64,000 nt of DNA, taken from Streptomyces noursei ATCC 11455 (GTDB taxonomy: Bacteria > Actinomycetota > Actinomycetes > Streptomycetales > Streptomycetaceae). Shown here piece by piece: positions 8,644-19,109 of the stretch. The notes under the pieces were generated by a model. It was not told where the DNA came from. It worked only from the letters and a program-made list of their open reading frames with translations, and made no database searches. The stretch's first letter is position 1; each line of letters starts with the position of its first letter. The translations under genes and the position numbers were made by a program. The DNA lies in NCBI RefSeq assembly GCF_001704275.1, contig NZ_CP011533.1, forward strand, positions 6,448,001 through 6,512,000. Reading direction: 5' to 3'.

Positions 8644-9678
8644 TCACGGCATCCACGCCTCATACGACATCACCTCGCCCGCGGTGATCCGGAAGTCGGG
8701 CAGGTCCCTGGTGAAGGTGATCTCCGTGCCGAGGAGTTGGCCGGTGCGCGGATCGAGGATCACCATCTGGCGGGTGGCGTCCATCGCGCCGTCGGGCCCG
8801 TCGTGCACGAACGCCTGCCCGCGCCGGCCCAGTCGGTCGGTGACCGCGCCGACCGGCCGCAGGCCCTTGGTGTCCGCCAGCATCCGTACGATCGCCGCCG
8901 TCTCCCGCGGCCCCGGCGTCCACTCCTGCCGGAACGAGGAGAGCGCCATCAGCAGTTGCGGGACGGCCGCCGCGCCGGCGTCCTTGCCGGCACCGTCCGC
9001 CGCGCCGTAGAGGGAGGCGAGCAGCGCCCGCAGCGCCGTGGGGTCGGTGGGCGGCTTCGTCCGGGCGGCGAGCCCGTCGTGCCGCGCGCCCGACCCCGCC
9101 GGATAGGTCGCGCGGTGCAGCACCTTCCCGTCGCTGACGGTCCGCCAGCGGCCGTCGTCGTCGTGGATGACCGGGCGGCCCGGGTGCTGCGGGTCGGTGG
9201 CCACGACCAGTTCGGAGCCGCTGCCGTCGGCGTTCCACCGGGTGATGCGCTCCTCGGGGACGGTCACCGGGGACGCCGTGTCCGGGCCGGTCCCCATGGA
9301 CAGGCTCCAGCTCTGCAGGTGGCTGCCGCGGCGCGGTCCGTCCTGGGGGCCGGCCGCGCGGGCCAGGGCCTCCGCGACGCGGGCCAGCCCGTCCAGCGAG
9401 GGTACGGGGCGGCCGGCGTGCGGGACGAGCGCGGACGGCGCCGCGACGGCCGGGCTGCTGCCGGCGTCGGTCAGGGTGAAGGCGAGCACCGCGACCAGGG
9501 CCAGCACGGCCGCCTCGGCGCGCAGCACCAGACGGCGGCGGGCCCGCCGGGTGCGGGTGCTGTGCAGCAGGCGGTTGAGGGCGCGCTGCGCGGTGGCGTC
9601 CAACGGGCGGTCCCGCCAGCGGCCGTCGTCGGCGGGCACCGGGTTGGCCGCCCGCAGCAGCTCCAGTTCGTCACGCAT
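8644..9678 (-). CDS. CU044_5270 family membrane protein, sigma-factor partner
   Basis: The protein has 344 residues. A cytoplasmic N-terminus ([21 protein letters not shown], then RALNRLLH) is followed by basic RTRRARRRLVLRAEA and one membrane helix at about 53-72. The remaining 270 residues lie outside the cell. The N-terminal NPVP...W pattern and layout match the CU044_5270 family, which sits next to ECF-type sigma factors across actinobacteria. The likely role is signal sensing or anti-sigma function through the cytoplasmic leader; that is inferred from context. Its start overlaps the sigma-factor stop by 8 bases, so the two are translated in a coupled way. Confidence 0.8.
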   Translation of the reverse strand: MRDELELLRAANPVPADDGRWRDRPLDATAQRALNRLLHSTRTRRARRRLVLRAEAAVLALVAVLAFTLTDAGSSPAVAAPSALVPHAGRPVPSLDGLARVAEALARAAGPQDGPRRGSHLQSWSLSMGTGPDTASPVTVPEERITRWNADGSGSELVVATDPQHPGRPVIHDDDGRWRTVSDGKVLHRATYPAGSGARHDGLAARTKPPTDPTALRALLASLYGAADGAGKDAGAAAVPQLLMALSSFRQEWTPGPRETAAIVRMLADTKGLRPVGAVTDRLGRRGQAFVHDGPDGAMDATRQMVILDPRTGQLLGTEITFTRDLPDFRITAGEVMSYEAWMP

Positions 9679-10210
9679 GGCCGTCGCCTCCTCCTCGAAC
9701 GGACACAGTGGTCCGGGTACGGTCGATCTCCGCGCGCAGCCGGCGCCGGGCCCGGTGCAGCCGCATGGCCGCCGCGCTCCGGCCGCAGCCGAGGACCACC
9801 GCCAGCTCCTCGACGGTCAGTTCCTCCCAGGCGGTCAGCCGCAGCACCTCCTGGTCGCCGGCGGGCAGCCGGTCCAGCGCCTCGTGCACCCAGGAGCCGG
9901 GCCGCTCGGCGTCCGGGCTCGCAACGGTCTGCCGGCCGTGCGCCGCCTCGTGGTTGCCGAGCCGGTGCAGCAGCCGCCGGTAGCGGCCGAGCCCGCGCAC
10001 CGTGTTGGCCAGGCAGTTCCGGGCCACCCCGTACAGCCAGGGCAGCGGCGCGTCGGGGAGCTCGGCGCGCCGCCGCCACGCTATGGAGAAGACGTCCGCC
10101 ACCACCTCCTCGACCTCGTGGGCCGGGGCGTCCAACCGCCGCGCCACGAAGCGGCTGACCGCCCAGTAGTGCGCGCGATATGCCTCGGCGAAGGCGTCGT
10201 CCGTGCTCAT
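9671..10210 (-). CDS. RNA polymerase sigma factor, ECF type (sigma-70 family)
   Basis: The protein has 179 residues. Region 2 is [22 protein letters not shown] followed by [19 protein letters not shown], with the tryptophan-rich promoter-melting part [19 protein letters not shown]. Region 4 is [52 protein letters not shown], a clear helix-turn-helix that would read a -35 element. The ATG at 10210 is preceded by AGGGG and fits the domain, while the longer frame to 10465 runs through the divergent intergenic region. It is cotranscribed with the CU044_5270 membrane gene. The divergent neighbour is the cytochrome oxidase subunit gene. Confidence 0.9.
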   Translation of the reverse strand: MSTDDAFAEAYRAHYWAVSRFVARRLDAPAHEVEEVVADVFSIAWRRRAELPDAPLPWLYGVARNCLANTVRGLGRYRRLLHRLGNHEAAHGRQTVASPDAERPGSWVHEALDRLPAGDQEVLRLTAWEELTVEELAVVLGCGRSAAAMRLHRARRRLRAEIDRTRTTVSVRGGGDGHA

Positions 10211-10337
10211 GAAACCCCTGTGTCCGGCATCGCCCCGATCGTCACACCCCTCCCGCGTGACACATCCCACCCTCCCGGTGGGCCGTTTCGCACCCGTCAC
10301 CCGTGACGATGCGCGGGAAGGCGGACACCTACGGGGC

Positions 10338-12011
10338 ATGAAGCTCCCCGCAACGTCCTCCCCGGCGGCCGGGCCCACCGCGCGGCGGGCCGCCGTGGCG
10401 CGGCCCGCCGTGCCGCGGAACCCGGTGAAGTGGCTGACGACCACCGACCACAAGACCATCGGCACGCTCTATCTGGTGACCGCCTTCGGCTTCTTCTGCG
10501 TCGGTGGACTGCTGGCGCTGCTGATGCGCGCCGAACTGGCCCGGCCCGGCCATCAGTTGATGTCGAACGAGCAGTTCAACCAGGCGTTCACGATGCACGG
10601 CACGATCATGCTGCTGATGTTCGCGACGCCGCTGTTCGCCGGTTTCGCGAACTGGATCATGCCGCTGCAGATCGGCGCGCCCGACGTGGCGTTCCCGCGG
10701 CTGAACATGTTCGCCTACTGGCTCTACCTCTTCGGCTCGCTGATCGCGGTGGGCGGTTTCCTGACCCCTCAAGGGGCGGCGGACTTCGGTTGGTTCGGAT
10801 ATGTGCCGCTGTCCGACGCCGTGCATTCGCCGGGTGCCGGCGCGGACATGTGGATCATGGGTCTGGCCTTCTCCGGCTTCGGTACGATCCTCGGTTCGGT
10901 CAACTTCATCACCACCATCATCTGCATGCGTGCCCCTGGCATGACGATGTTCCGGATGCCGATCTTCACCTGGAACGTGCTGCTGACCGGTGTGCTGGTC
11001 CTGCTCGCCTTCCCGGTGCTGGCCGCCGCGCTGTTCGCCCTGGAGGCGGACCGTAAATTCGGTGCGCATGTCTTCGACGCCGCCAATGGTGGCGCACTGC
11101 TCTGGCAACACCTCTTCTGGTTCTTCGGGCATCCGGAGGTGTACATCATCGCCCTGCCGTTCTTCGGCATCATTTCCGAGGTCATTCCGGTCTTCTCCCG
11201 GAAGCCGATGTTCGGTTACATCGGTCTGATCGCCGCGACGGTTTCCATTGCCGGTCTTTCGGTGACGGTGTGGGCCCACCACATGTATGTGACGGGCGGC
11301 GTGCTGTTGCCGTTCTTCTCCTTCATGACGTTCCTGATCGCCGTTCCGACCGGTGTGAAGTTCTTCAACTGGATCGGCACGATGTGGAAGGGCTCGCTGT
11401 CCTTCGAGACGCCGATGCTCTGGGCGATCGGCTTCCTGATCACCTTCGTCTTCGGTGGTCTGACCGGCGTCATCCTGGCGTCGCCGCCGACGGACTTCCA
11501 CATCTCCGACTCGTACTTCGTGGTGGCCCACTTCCACTACGTGGTCTTCGGTACGGTCGTCTTCGCGATGTTCGCCGGCTTCCACTTCTGGTGGCCGAAG
11601 TTCACCGGCAAGGTGCTCGACGAGCGGCTGGGAAAGATCACCTTCTGGACGCTGTTCGTCGGCTTCCACGGCACGTTCCTGGTCCAGCACTGGCTGGGCG
11701 CCGAGGGGATGATGCGCCGCATTCCCGACTATCTCGCCGCCGACGGCTTCACCACGCTGAACACCGTCTCGTCCATTTTCTCGTTCCTGCTGGGCATGTC
11801 GATCCTGCCGTTCCTCTACAACGTCTGGAAGACCGCCAAGTACGGCCAGAAGGTCGGCGTGGACGACCCGTGGGGCTGGGGCCGTTCGCTGGAGTGGGCG
11901 ACGTCCTGTCCGCCGCCGCGGCACAACTTCACGTCCTTGCCGCGCATTCGCACCGAATCCCCGGCGTTCGACCTGCACCACCCCGACATCGCGGCCGCGA
12001 TCGAGCACTGA
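10338..12011 (+). CDS. ctaD: Cytochrome c oxidase subunit I (orphan ctaD)
   Basis: The protein has 557 residues with twelve membrane helices. It catalyses electron transfer to O2 with proton pumping in the aa3-type terminal oxidase. Visible ligands are the MHGTIML histidine of the low-spin heme, [17 protein letters not shown] (CuB histidine and the cross-linked Tyr), the HHMYVTG histidines, and HFHYV with both heme-iron histidines. The ATG at 10338 is chosen because the basic leader ending [18 protein letters not shown] matches other actinobacterial CtaD proteins. There is no subunit II, III or cytochrome bc1 gene nearby, so this is a stand-alone copy, probably additional to a main ctaCDE locus. 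A small gene follows 10 bases later. Confidence 0.93.
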   Translation: MKLPATSSPAAGPTARRAAVARPAVPRNPVKWLTTTDHKTIGTLYLVTAFGFFCVGGLLALLMRAELARPGHQLMSNEQFNQAFTMHGTIMLLMFATPLFAGFANWIMPLQIGAPDVAFPRLNMFAYWLYLFGSLIAVGGFLTPQGAADFGWFGYVPLSDAVHSPGAGADMWIMGLAFSGFGTILGSVNFITTIICMRAPGMTMFRMPIFTWNVLLTGVLVLLAFPVLAAALFALEADRKFGAHVFDAANGGALLWQHLFWFFGHPEVYIIALPFFGIISEVIPVFSRKPMFGYIGLIAATVSIAGLSVTVWAHHMYVTGGVLLPFFSFMTFLIAVPTGVKFFNWIGTMWKGSLSFETPMLWAIGFLITFVFGGLTGVILASPPTDFHISDSYFVVAHFHYVVFGTVVFAMFAGFHFWWPKFTGKVLDERLGKITFWTLFVGFHGTFLVQHWLGAEGMMRRIPDYLAADGFTTLNTVSSIFSFLLGMSILPFLYNVWKTAKYGQKVGVDDPWGWGRSLEWATSCPPPRHNFTSLPRIRTESPAFDLHHPDIAAAIEH

Positions 12012-12021
12012 GGGAAGGCCC

Positions 12022-12396
12022 ATGACCGAGCGGACCGGCGGGGGAGAGGACCTTCGGATGGCGGAGGCGATCAACGACATCGAGGGCTATCTGCTGTGGG
12101 AGGCGGAGCGGGAGCGGGCCCGCGGCCAGGCGGAGGAATTCTGCGCCCGGCTGCCCTGGCTCACCGACTCCCAACGGGAGGACGTCCTCCGGCACTACTG
12201 CCGGGAGCGGCGCGAGGTCTCCCGCTCCTATCTGGAGCGCGTCGCGGCCCGCAGCGCGTCGCTGCGGGCCGAGTACGAGGGCGTCTACCGCACGCTGCGC
12301 CGCCGCATGGTGGCCGCGCTGCTGGGTGTCGGCGCCCTGGAGGTGCTCACCCTGGCGGTGCTCTCCCTCAGCGGTAGTGCACCCGGAGTTCCTTGA
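12022..12396 (+). CDS. Small single-helix membrane protein following ctaD
   Basis: The protein has 124 residues and belongs to no family I recognise. It is mostly a charged amphipathic helical region (EAINDIEGYLLWEAERERARGQAEEFCARLPWL, then REDVLRHYCRERREVSRSYLERVA), which may form a coiled coil. It ends in one membrane helix RMVAALLGVGALEVLTLAVLSLSG with almost nothing beyond. The start is 10 bases after the ctaD stop, so the two are surely cotranscribed, and a role as an accessory or assembly partner of this oxidase is a fair guess. The end overlaps the convergent P450 gene by 29 bases. Confidence 0.6.
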   Translation: MTERTGGGEDLRMAEAINDIEGYLLWEAERERARGQAEEFCARLPWLTDSQREDVLRHYCRERREVSRSYLERVAARSASLRAEYEGVYRTLRRRMVAALLGVGALEVLTLAVLSLSGSAPGVP

Positions 12397-13600
12397 CCCC
12401 GTTGAGCCAGGCGGAGCGCAGCCGCCGCGGGTCGCCGGCCAGATGGATCCCGGGCACGGCGTCCGCGATGGCGTTGAAGATCAGGTCGATCTCCAGCACG
12501 GCCAGCGACTTGCCGAGGCAGAAGTGCGGGCCGCCACCGCCGAAGCCCAGGTGGGGGTTGGGATCGCGGGTGATGTCGAAGACCTCGGGGCGGTCGAAGA
12601 CCGAAGGGTCGTGGTTGGCGGAGGAGTAGAAGATCCCGACCCGTTGGCCCTTCTTGATGTGTGCGCCGCCCAGTTCGGTGTCCTGGGTGGCGGTGCGCTG
12701 GAAGGAGACCACCGGGGTCGCCCACCGCACGATCTCCTCGGCCGCGGTCCCCGGGCGCTCGCGCTTGTAGAGCTCCCACTGGTCGGGGTGGGTGAGGAAG
12801 GCGTGCATGCCGTGGGTGATGGCGTTGCGGGTGGTCTCGTTGCCGGCCACCGCCAGCAGCAGCACGAAGAACCCGAACTCGTCGGAGCCGAGGTTCCCTT
12901 CGTGCTCGGCGGCCACCAGCCGGCTGACGATGTCCTTGGCCGGGCACTCCTTGCGGGCCGCGGCGAGGTTCATCGCGTACGAGATCAGCTCCACCGCCGC
13001 GTTGGCGCCGACTTCCTCGGTGATGGCCAGTTCCGGGTCGTCGTAGGCGATCATCTTGTTCGACCAGTCGAAGATCCGGGCCCGGTCCTCCTGCGGGACG
13101 CCGATGAGTTCGGCGATCGCCTGGAGGGGCAGCTCGCAGGCGATGTCGGTGACGAAGTCGCCGGAGCCCCTGTCCCGGGCCTCCTCGACGATCCGCTCGG
13201 CCCGCCGGCGCAGGGCGTCCTCCAGGGCGCGGATGGCCCGCGGGGTGAAGCCGCGCTGCACGATCTGGCGGACCCGGGTGTGCTCCGGCGGGTCCATGTT
13301 CAGCATGATCAGCTTCTGGACCTCGATCTGGTCGCGGGAGATGCCCTGGTTGAACCGGATGATCGAGGTGTTCAGATTGGCCGAGAAGACCTCCGGCCTG
13401 GTGGAGACCTCCTTGACGTCCTGGTGGCGGGTGACGACCCAGTAGCCGTCGTCGTCGAAGCCGGCGATGCCGTGCGGCTGGGCGTTCCACCACACCGGCG
13501 CGGTCCGGCGCAGCCGTGCGAACTCCGGGAGCGGGACCCGGGACTGGTAGACGTCGGGGTCGGTGAAGTCGAACCCTTCGGGCAGCGCGGGGCAGTGCAT
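12368..13600 (-). CDS. cyp125: Cytochrome P450, CYP125-like (steroid C26/27 monooxygenase)
   Basis: The protein has 410 residues. The I-helix oxygen motif AGNETT is at about 252-257, ExxR is EIVR at about 289-292, and the heme loop FGGGGPHFCLGK has its Cys at about 361. Near-identity to mycobacterial CYP125 is visible in long stretches, including LPEGFDFTDPDVY, the IEVQKLIMLNMDPPEHTR region, GDFVTDIACELPLQAIAELIGVPQED and the DEFGFFVLLLAVAGNETTRN region. CYP125 oxidises the terminal methyl of the sterol side chain to the alcohol, aldehyde and acid. The ATG at 13600 follows AGGAG by 7 bases. It is divergent from a fadA5-like gene across a KstR-type operator. Electrons may come from the 3Fe-4S ferredoxin encoded at 25576. 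Confidence 0.9.
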   Translation of the reverse strand: MHCPALPEGFDFTDPDVYQSRVPLPEFARLRRTAPVWWNAQPHGIAGFDDDGYWVVTRHQDVKEVSTRPEVFSANLNTSIIRFNQGISRDQIEVQKLIMLNMDPPEHTRVRQIVQRGFTPRAIRALEDALRRRAERIVEEARDRGSGDFVTDIACELPLQAIAELIGVPQEDRARIFDWSNKMIAYDDPELAITEEVGANAAVELISYAMNLAAARKECPAKDIVSRLVAAEHEGNLGSDEFGFFVLLLAVAGNETTRNAITHGMHAFLTHPDQWELYKRERPGTAAEEIVRWATPVVSFQRTATQDTELGGAHIKKGQRVGIFYSSANHDPSVFDRPEVFDITRDPNPHLGFGGGGPHFCLGKSLAVLEIDLIFNAIADAVPGIHLAGDPRRLRSAWLNGVKELRVHYR

Positions 13601-13802
13601 CGGCGACTCCTGGTCCAGCTGGCGTGGGACGCCCTGACGGCACCGGCGTCCCACCATCGGGTGTCTGACGGGCCATCAGATGCAGGTCGCGGTGAAGGTA
13701 GTGACGAGCTCTCCAAGTGGCAAGGGTCACGGCAACACCTCTTGCGCACAAGGGCCTGCAGCCCTCTTGCGCCGCACCGGACGGCTCATAAGACTGTGCG
13801 CA

Positions 13803-13824
13803 GAACTAGAACGCGTACTAGTTC
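13803..13824. promoter_or_regulatory. KstR-type operator between cyp125 and fadA5-like gene
   Basis: A 22-bp palindrome has arms GAACTAGAAC and GTACTAGTTC around GC, with one mismatch. Its core TAGAACGCGTACTA fits the KstR consensus TNNAACNNGTTNNA except for one base. It lies 203 bases from the P450 start and 56 bases from the thiolase start, so it can serve both directions. Confidence 0.8.
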
Positions 13825-13876
13825 TTCCCTCCGTGGGCGCCGGGACGTCCGCGGACGCGAGGAGAGGACGAGTTGA

Positions 13877-15049
<1,173 letters not shown>

Positions 15050-15221
15050 GGACCGGGGCGGGCGGGGCGTCGCGGACGGACACGACCTGGCGGGTGCCGG
15101 GGGTCGGGCACCGGGGGGCGGTCGGGCGCCCCGGCCGGCCCTCGATGCTCAAACTGAGGGAAACCCCAGGGGAGTTGGGGGCAAACCCTCATGTCGCGGC
15201 CGGCCGGATCCCCGTAGCGTC

Positions 15222-16514
15222 ATGCCCATGAAGCGACCCACCTCACGCCCCGCACTCCGCCTCGCCGCGGCCGGCGCCGCCGTGCTGCTGGCGGCGCTCC
15301 CCGCCGCCCCCGCCCTGGCGGCCCCGCCGACCGCCGCGCACCCGGCGGCGGCCACCGCACGGCACCCCGCCGCCGACACCACCGGGCCGACCCCCGACGC
15401 ACGCGGCACCCTGCTCTCCGTCACGCCCCTCGGCACCCGCGACCGCGCCACCCTCATCGCCCAGGCACGACAGGCCGGCCTGGACGCCGGCACGGTCCGG
15501 CACGACGTCACCCTCCACCGCCTCACCTACCGCACCCGCACCCCCGACGGCCGCCCCACCACCGCCTCCGGCCTGCTCGTCCTCCCCCTCGGCACCGGCC
15601 GCCGCCCCCTGCCCCCGGTGGTCCACGCCCATGGCACCCTCGCCTACCGCGGCTACGCCCCCTCGGTCGCCGACGGCCCCGACCGCACGGCGACGGCGGT
15701 GTACGCCGCGGCCGGCCGGGCCGCCCTCGCCCCCGACTACCTCGGCCTCGGCACCGGCCCCGGCCGCCACCCGTACATGGACGCCCGGTCCGCCACGACG
15801 GCCTCCCTCGACCTGCTCCGGGCCGCGCGCACCGCCGCCCCCGGGCTCGGCGCGCACCTCGGCCGCACGGTGTCCGTCACCGGCTTCTCCCAGGGCGGCC
15901 AGGTCGCCATGGCGCTGGGCCGCGCGCTCACCGACGGCGCCGCCCCCGGCTTCCGGCTCGGCACGCTGGCACCCGTCGCGGGCCCCTACGACCTCCTCGG
16001 CAGCGAACTCCCCGGCATGTTCGACGGCCGCGTCGGCCCCCGCTCCGCCGTCTTCTACCTGGCCTTCTTCCTCACCGCCCAGAACCGTCTGCACCCGCTC
16101 TACGACCACCCGGCGCAGGTGTTCCGCGCCCCCTACGCCGACCGCGTCGAGGCCCTCTTCGACGGCGACCACCCCGCCGGGGACATCGCCGGCAAGCTGC
16201 CCGACCGCATCGAGGACCTGCTGACCGACGCCTGGCTCGACAAGCTCCACCACCCCACCGGCGCCCTGCGCGACGCCCTCCGGGTCAACGACCGCACCTG
16301 CGACTGGCGGCCCGCCCCGGGCGTCCGCATCACCCTCTACACCGCCACCGGCGACCGCGACGTCCCCCTGGCCAACACCCGCACCTGCGCCCGGGACCTG
16401 CGCGGCCACGGCGCCGCGCCCCGGGTCGTCGACCAGGGCGCCGACGCCGACCACAGCACCTCGTTCCGGCGTTCGCAGCCCGAGATATCCCGCACCCTGC
16501 CCGCGCTCGGCTGA
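15222..16514 (+). CDS. Secreted alpha/beta hydrolase (secretory lipase type)
   Basis: The protein has 430 residues. A signal peptide spans about 1-34 (basic PMKRPTSRP, a hydrophobic run, cleavage after ALA), then a Pro/Ala-rich spacer. The catalytic domain shows PPVVHAHGTLAYRGYAPS (oxyanion region), YLGLGTGPGRHPYMD, the nucleophile elbow VSVTGFSQGGQVAMALG (GFSQG, Ser near 222), and a late TGDRDVPLANTRTC that probably contributes the Asp, with a His near DADHSTSF. This is the LIP/secretory lipase pattern. ATG at 15222 or 15228 are both possible. No ribosome site is visible but TAGCGT sits just upstream, so a leaderless transcript is plausible. It may release sterol or acyl esters, which is conjecture. 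Confidence 0.85.
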   Translation: MPMKRPTSRPALRLAAAGAAVLLAALPAAPALAAPPTAAHPAAATARHPAADTTGPTPDARGTLLSVTPLGTRDRATLIAQARQAGLDAGTVRHDVTLHRLTYRTRTPDGRPTTASGLLVLPLGTGRRPLPPVVHAHGTLAYRGYAPSVADGPDRTATAVYAAAGRAALAPDYLGLGTGPGRHPYMDARSATTASLDLLRAARTAAPGLGAHLGRTVSVTGFSQGGQVAMALGRALTDGAAPGFRLGTLAPVAGPYDLLGSELPGMFDGRVGPRSAVFYLAFFLTAQNRLHPLYDHPAQVFRAPYADRVEALFDGDHPAGDIAGKLPDRIEDLLTDAWLDKLHHPTGALRDALRVNDRTCDWRPAPGVRITLYTATGDRDVPLANTRTCARDLRGHGAAPRVVDQGADADHSTSFRRSQPEISRTLPALG

Positions 16515-16545
16515 CGCGCCCCGGCCGGGCCGCCGCCCGGGGCCG

Positions 16546-17484
16546 TCAGGACCCGCCCGGCCGCCCGGCCTCGTCCGCGAACGTCACCGGCGCCTCGAAC
16601 GCCGCCCGCCGGGTCGCCCGACGCAACGCCTTCAACACCGCGCCGCCCAGCGTCAGGGTGAGCACGACGGTGACCACCGCCCGCGGCAGGTCCCACCCCA
16701 GCGACGTGGCCAGGCAGTACGCCAGGAAGCGCGTCAGGTTGGCGGAGAGCGGATCACCCGGCACGAACGACACGCCCGACGCCAGCCCCCCGATGTACGG
16801 CCAGCCCTGGAGGTTCATCACCAATCCGTAGCCCACCGACGCCACCGCCCCGTACCCGGCCAGCAGCACCAACTCGCGGCGGCCGCGCAGCCCCCGCGCT
16901 CGCGACCCCGCTCCCACTCCCCACTTCGTCCGAGCGGGGGTACCCCCATGCCCGGCAGGGGTCTCCAGGGCGCCCGGCAGCAGCCCCGCCCCCATCGACA
17001 CCCATCCCATCGACAACATCTGGAACGGCATCCACGGCCCGACCCCGCCGGTCAGCAGCGCCGAGGCGAACATCGCCACCGACCCCAGCACGAAACCGAA
17101 GCCGGGGCCCAACACCCGCCCCGACAACACCATCAGGAAGAACATCGGCTCGATGCCCGCGGTCCCCGCGCCGAGCGGGCGCAGCGCGGCCCCCGCCGCG
17201 GCCAGCACCCCGAGCATCGCGATCGCCTTGGCGTCCAGACCGCGGGTCCCCGCGGCCGGCGCCGAGGGCGTGTCCGAGATGGTCGCCACCACCACCGCGA
17301 GCAACAGCGGCAGCAGCGCGGCGAACAACCACGGAGCGTCCTGCGAATGCGCCAACCCGGAACCAGGACCGGCCAACAACGGCCAGCCGAACGCCACCAC
17401 ACCGACCGCCGACACCAGGCACAGCGCGGCCACCGCCCGCGGGCCCAGCCGCACCGCCCGCACCCGCGGGGCCGAAGCCGTCAC
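16546..17484 (-). CDS. ECF transporter S component (substrate-binding membrane subunit)
   Basis: The protein has 312 residues with about eight hydrophobic segments and no signal peptide. The core DAKAIAMLGVLAAAGAALRPLGAGTAGIEPMFFLMVLSGRVLGPGFGFVLGSVAMFASALLTGGVGPW resembles S components of energy-coupling-factor transporters, where the A-rich first helix docks to the T subunit and GPGFGF/GGxGPWxPFQ form the binding face. The GTG at 17484 overlaps the ATPase stop as GTGA, making it the last gene of the riboswitch operon. Cobalamin, a precursor or cobalt is the expected substrate because of the riboswitch; the sequence alone does not say which. A basic linker TKWGVGAGSRARGLRGRRE is odd for the family. 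Confidence 0.8.
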   Translation of the reverse strand: MTASAPRVRAVRLGPRAVAALCLVSAVGVVAFGWPLLAGPGSGLAHSQDAPWLFAALLPLLLAVVVATISDTPSAPAAGTRGLDAKAIAMLGVLAAAGAALRPLGAGTAGIEPMFFLMVLSGRVLGPGFGFVLGSVAMFASALLTGGVGPWMPFQMLSMGWVSMGAGLLPGALETPAGHGGTPARTKWGVGAGSRARGLRGRRELVLLAGYGAVASVGYGLVMNLQGWPYIGGLASGVSFVPGDPLSANLTRFLAYCLATSLGWDLPRAVVTVVLTLTLGGAVLKALRRATRRAAFEAPVTFADEAGRPGGS

Positions 17485-19109
17485 GCCGAGGCCCCTTCCA
17501 GGGAGCGGGCGACCTGCCCGACGGTCAGCCACGGCAGCGGCGCCAGCACCTTGGCGACCTGCGGGGCGAACGCGGGGGAGGAGACCACCACGTCCTCGGT
17601 CGGGCCGTCCGCGACGACCTCCCCGTCCGCCAGGATCACCACCCGGTGCGCCAGTTCGGCGGCCAGCTCCACGTCGTGCGTGGCCAACACGCACGCCTGT
17701 CCCTCGGCGGCCAGCCCGCGCACCACCTCGACCAGCCGCGCCTTGGCCGCGTAGTCCAGGCCCCGGGTGGGTTCGTCCAGCAGCAGCAACGGCGGCCGGG
17801 CGGTCAGCACCACCGCCAGCGCCAGCGCCAGCCGCTGCCCCTCGGACAGGTCCCGCGGATGCGCCGCACCCCGCACCCCCGGCAGCAGACGCGCCACCAC
17901 CTCCCGGCACGTCCCGGCGGGCGCGCCCGCGTCCCGGTCCGCCGCGGCACACTCCGCGTCCACGGTGTCCGCGGACAGCAGGTCCCGCGGCTCCTGCGGC
18001 ACCAGCCCGACCCGGCGCAGCAGATCCCGCGGCCGGGTCCGGTGCGGAACGGCACCACCGACCCGCACCGACCCCGCCGACGGCTGGTGCATCCCCACCA
18101 ACGCCCGCAGCAACGTGGACTTGCCCGCCCCGTTGCGGCCCATCAGCGCGACCGTCTCGCCCGGCCGGACGGTCAGCCCGACCCCGTGCAGGACCGGCGT
18201 CCGGTCCCGGTGGACGCCCAGCCCCGCGACCGTGGCGACCGGCTCCGTGTCCGCCGCCGGCGCCGCCGCCGGGCCGGGCGACGGCGCGGCCGCCGCCGAC
18301 AACCGTTCCCGCAGCGGGGCCGCCTTCCGACGGGCGTCGCGCACCGACAGCGGCAACGGCGACCAGCCGGCCAGCCGACCCAGCTCGACCACCGGCGGCC
18401 GGACCGGGGAAGCGGCCATCATGCCGGCCGGCTCACCCATCACCGGGGCCGCGCCCGGCCCCGGCAGCAGGATCACCTGGTCCGCGTACTGCACCACCCG
18501 CTCCAGACGGTGCTCGGCCATCAGCACCGTCGTCCCCAGGTCGTGGACCAGCCGCTGCAGCACCGCCAGCACCTCCTCCGCGGCCGCCGGGTCCAGCGCC
18601 GACGTCGGCTCGTCCAGCACCAGCACCTTGGGGTGGGCGGTCAGCACCGAGCCGATCGCCACCCGCTGCATCTGCCCGCCCGACAGCGTGCCGATCGCCC
18701 GGTCCCGCAGGTCGGCCAGGCCCAGCAGGTCCAAGGTCTCCTCGACCCGGCGGCGCATCACGTCCGGGGCCAGCCCCAGCGACTCCATGCCGTAGGCCAA
18801 CTCGTCCTCGACGGTGTCGGTGACGAAGTGCGCCAACGGGTCCTGGCCCACCGTGCCGACCACATCGGCCAGTTCACGCGGCGGATGGGTGCGGGTGTCC
18901 CGCCCGTCGACGGTCACCCGGCCGTGCAGGGTGCCGCCGGTGAAGTGCGGCACCAGCCCGCACACCGCGTTCAGCAGGGTCGACTTGCCGACCCCGGACG
19001 GGCCGACGAGGAGGCACAACTCCCCCTCGGGCACGGTCAGGTCGACCCCCTGGACGGCCGGCTCGACGGCGTCCGCATAGGTGACCGAGACCTGCTCGAA
19101 GCGGATCAC
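17481..19109 (-). CDS. ECF transporter ATPase, duplicated CbiO-type domains
   Basis: The protein has 542 residues and two ABC domains in one chain. Domain 1 has the P-loop GPSGVGKST at 36-44, signature LSGGQMQRVAIG and Walker B VLVLDEPTSALD. Domain 2, after a Pro/Ala linker, has GRNGAGKST, a degenerate signature LSEGQRLALALA and LLLLDEPTRGLD. Such fusions replace the separate A and A' ATPases of ECF transporters and power the S and T components. The GTG at 19109 overlaps the stop of the T-component gene (GTGA), and its own stop overlaps the S-component start, so translation is coupled along the operon. Confidence 0.92.
   Translation of the reverse strand: MIRFEQVSVTYADAVEPAVQGVDLTVPEGELCLLVGPSGVGKSTLLNAVCGLVPHFTGGTLHGRVTVDGRDTRTHPPRELADVVGTVGQDPLAHFVTDTVEDELAYGMESLGLAPDVMRRRVEETLDLLGLADLRDRAIGTLSGGQMQRVAIGSVLTAHPKVLVLDEPTSALDPAAAEEVLAVLQRLVHDLGTTVLMAEHRLERVVQYADQVILLPGPGAAPVMGEPAGMMAASPVRPPVVELGRLAGWSPLPLSVRDARRKAAPLRERLSAAAAPSPGPAAAPAADTEPVATVAGLGVHRDRTPVLHGVGLTVRPGETVALMGRNGAGKSTLLRALVGMHQPSAGSVRVGGAVPHRTRPRDLLRRVGLVPQEPRDLLSADTVDAECAAADRDAGAPAGTCREVVARLLPGVRGAAHPRDLSEGQRLALALAVVLTARPPLLLLDEPTRGLDYAAKARLVEVVRGLAAEGQACVLATHDVELAAELAHRVVILADGEVVADGPTEDVVVSSPAFAPQVAKVLAPLPWLTVGQVARSLEGASA

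Noticed and set aside
15100..15200. Regulatory repeats (AGGG/CCCC-rich) before the lipase gene
   Set aside because: Runs of G and C occur but no defined dyad or known operator could be fixed by eye.
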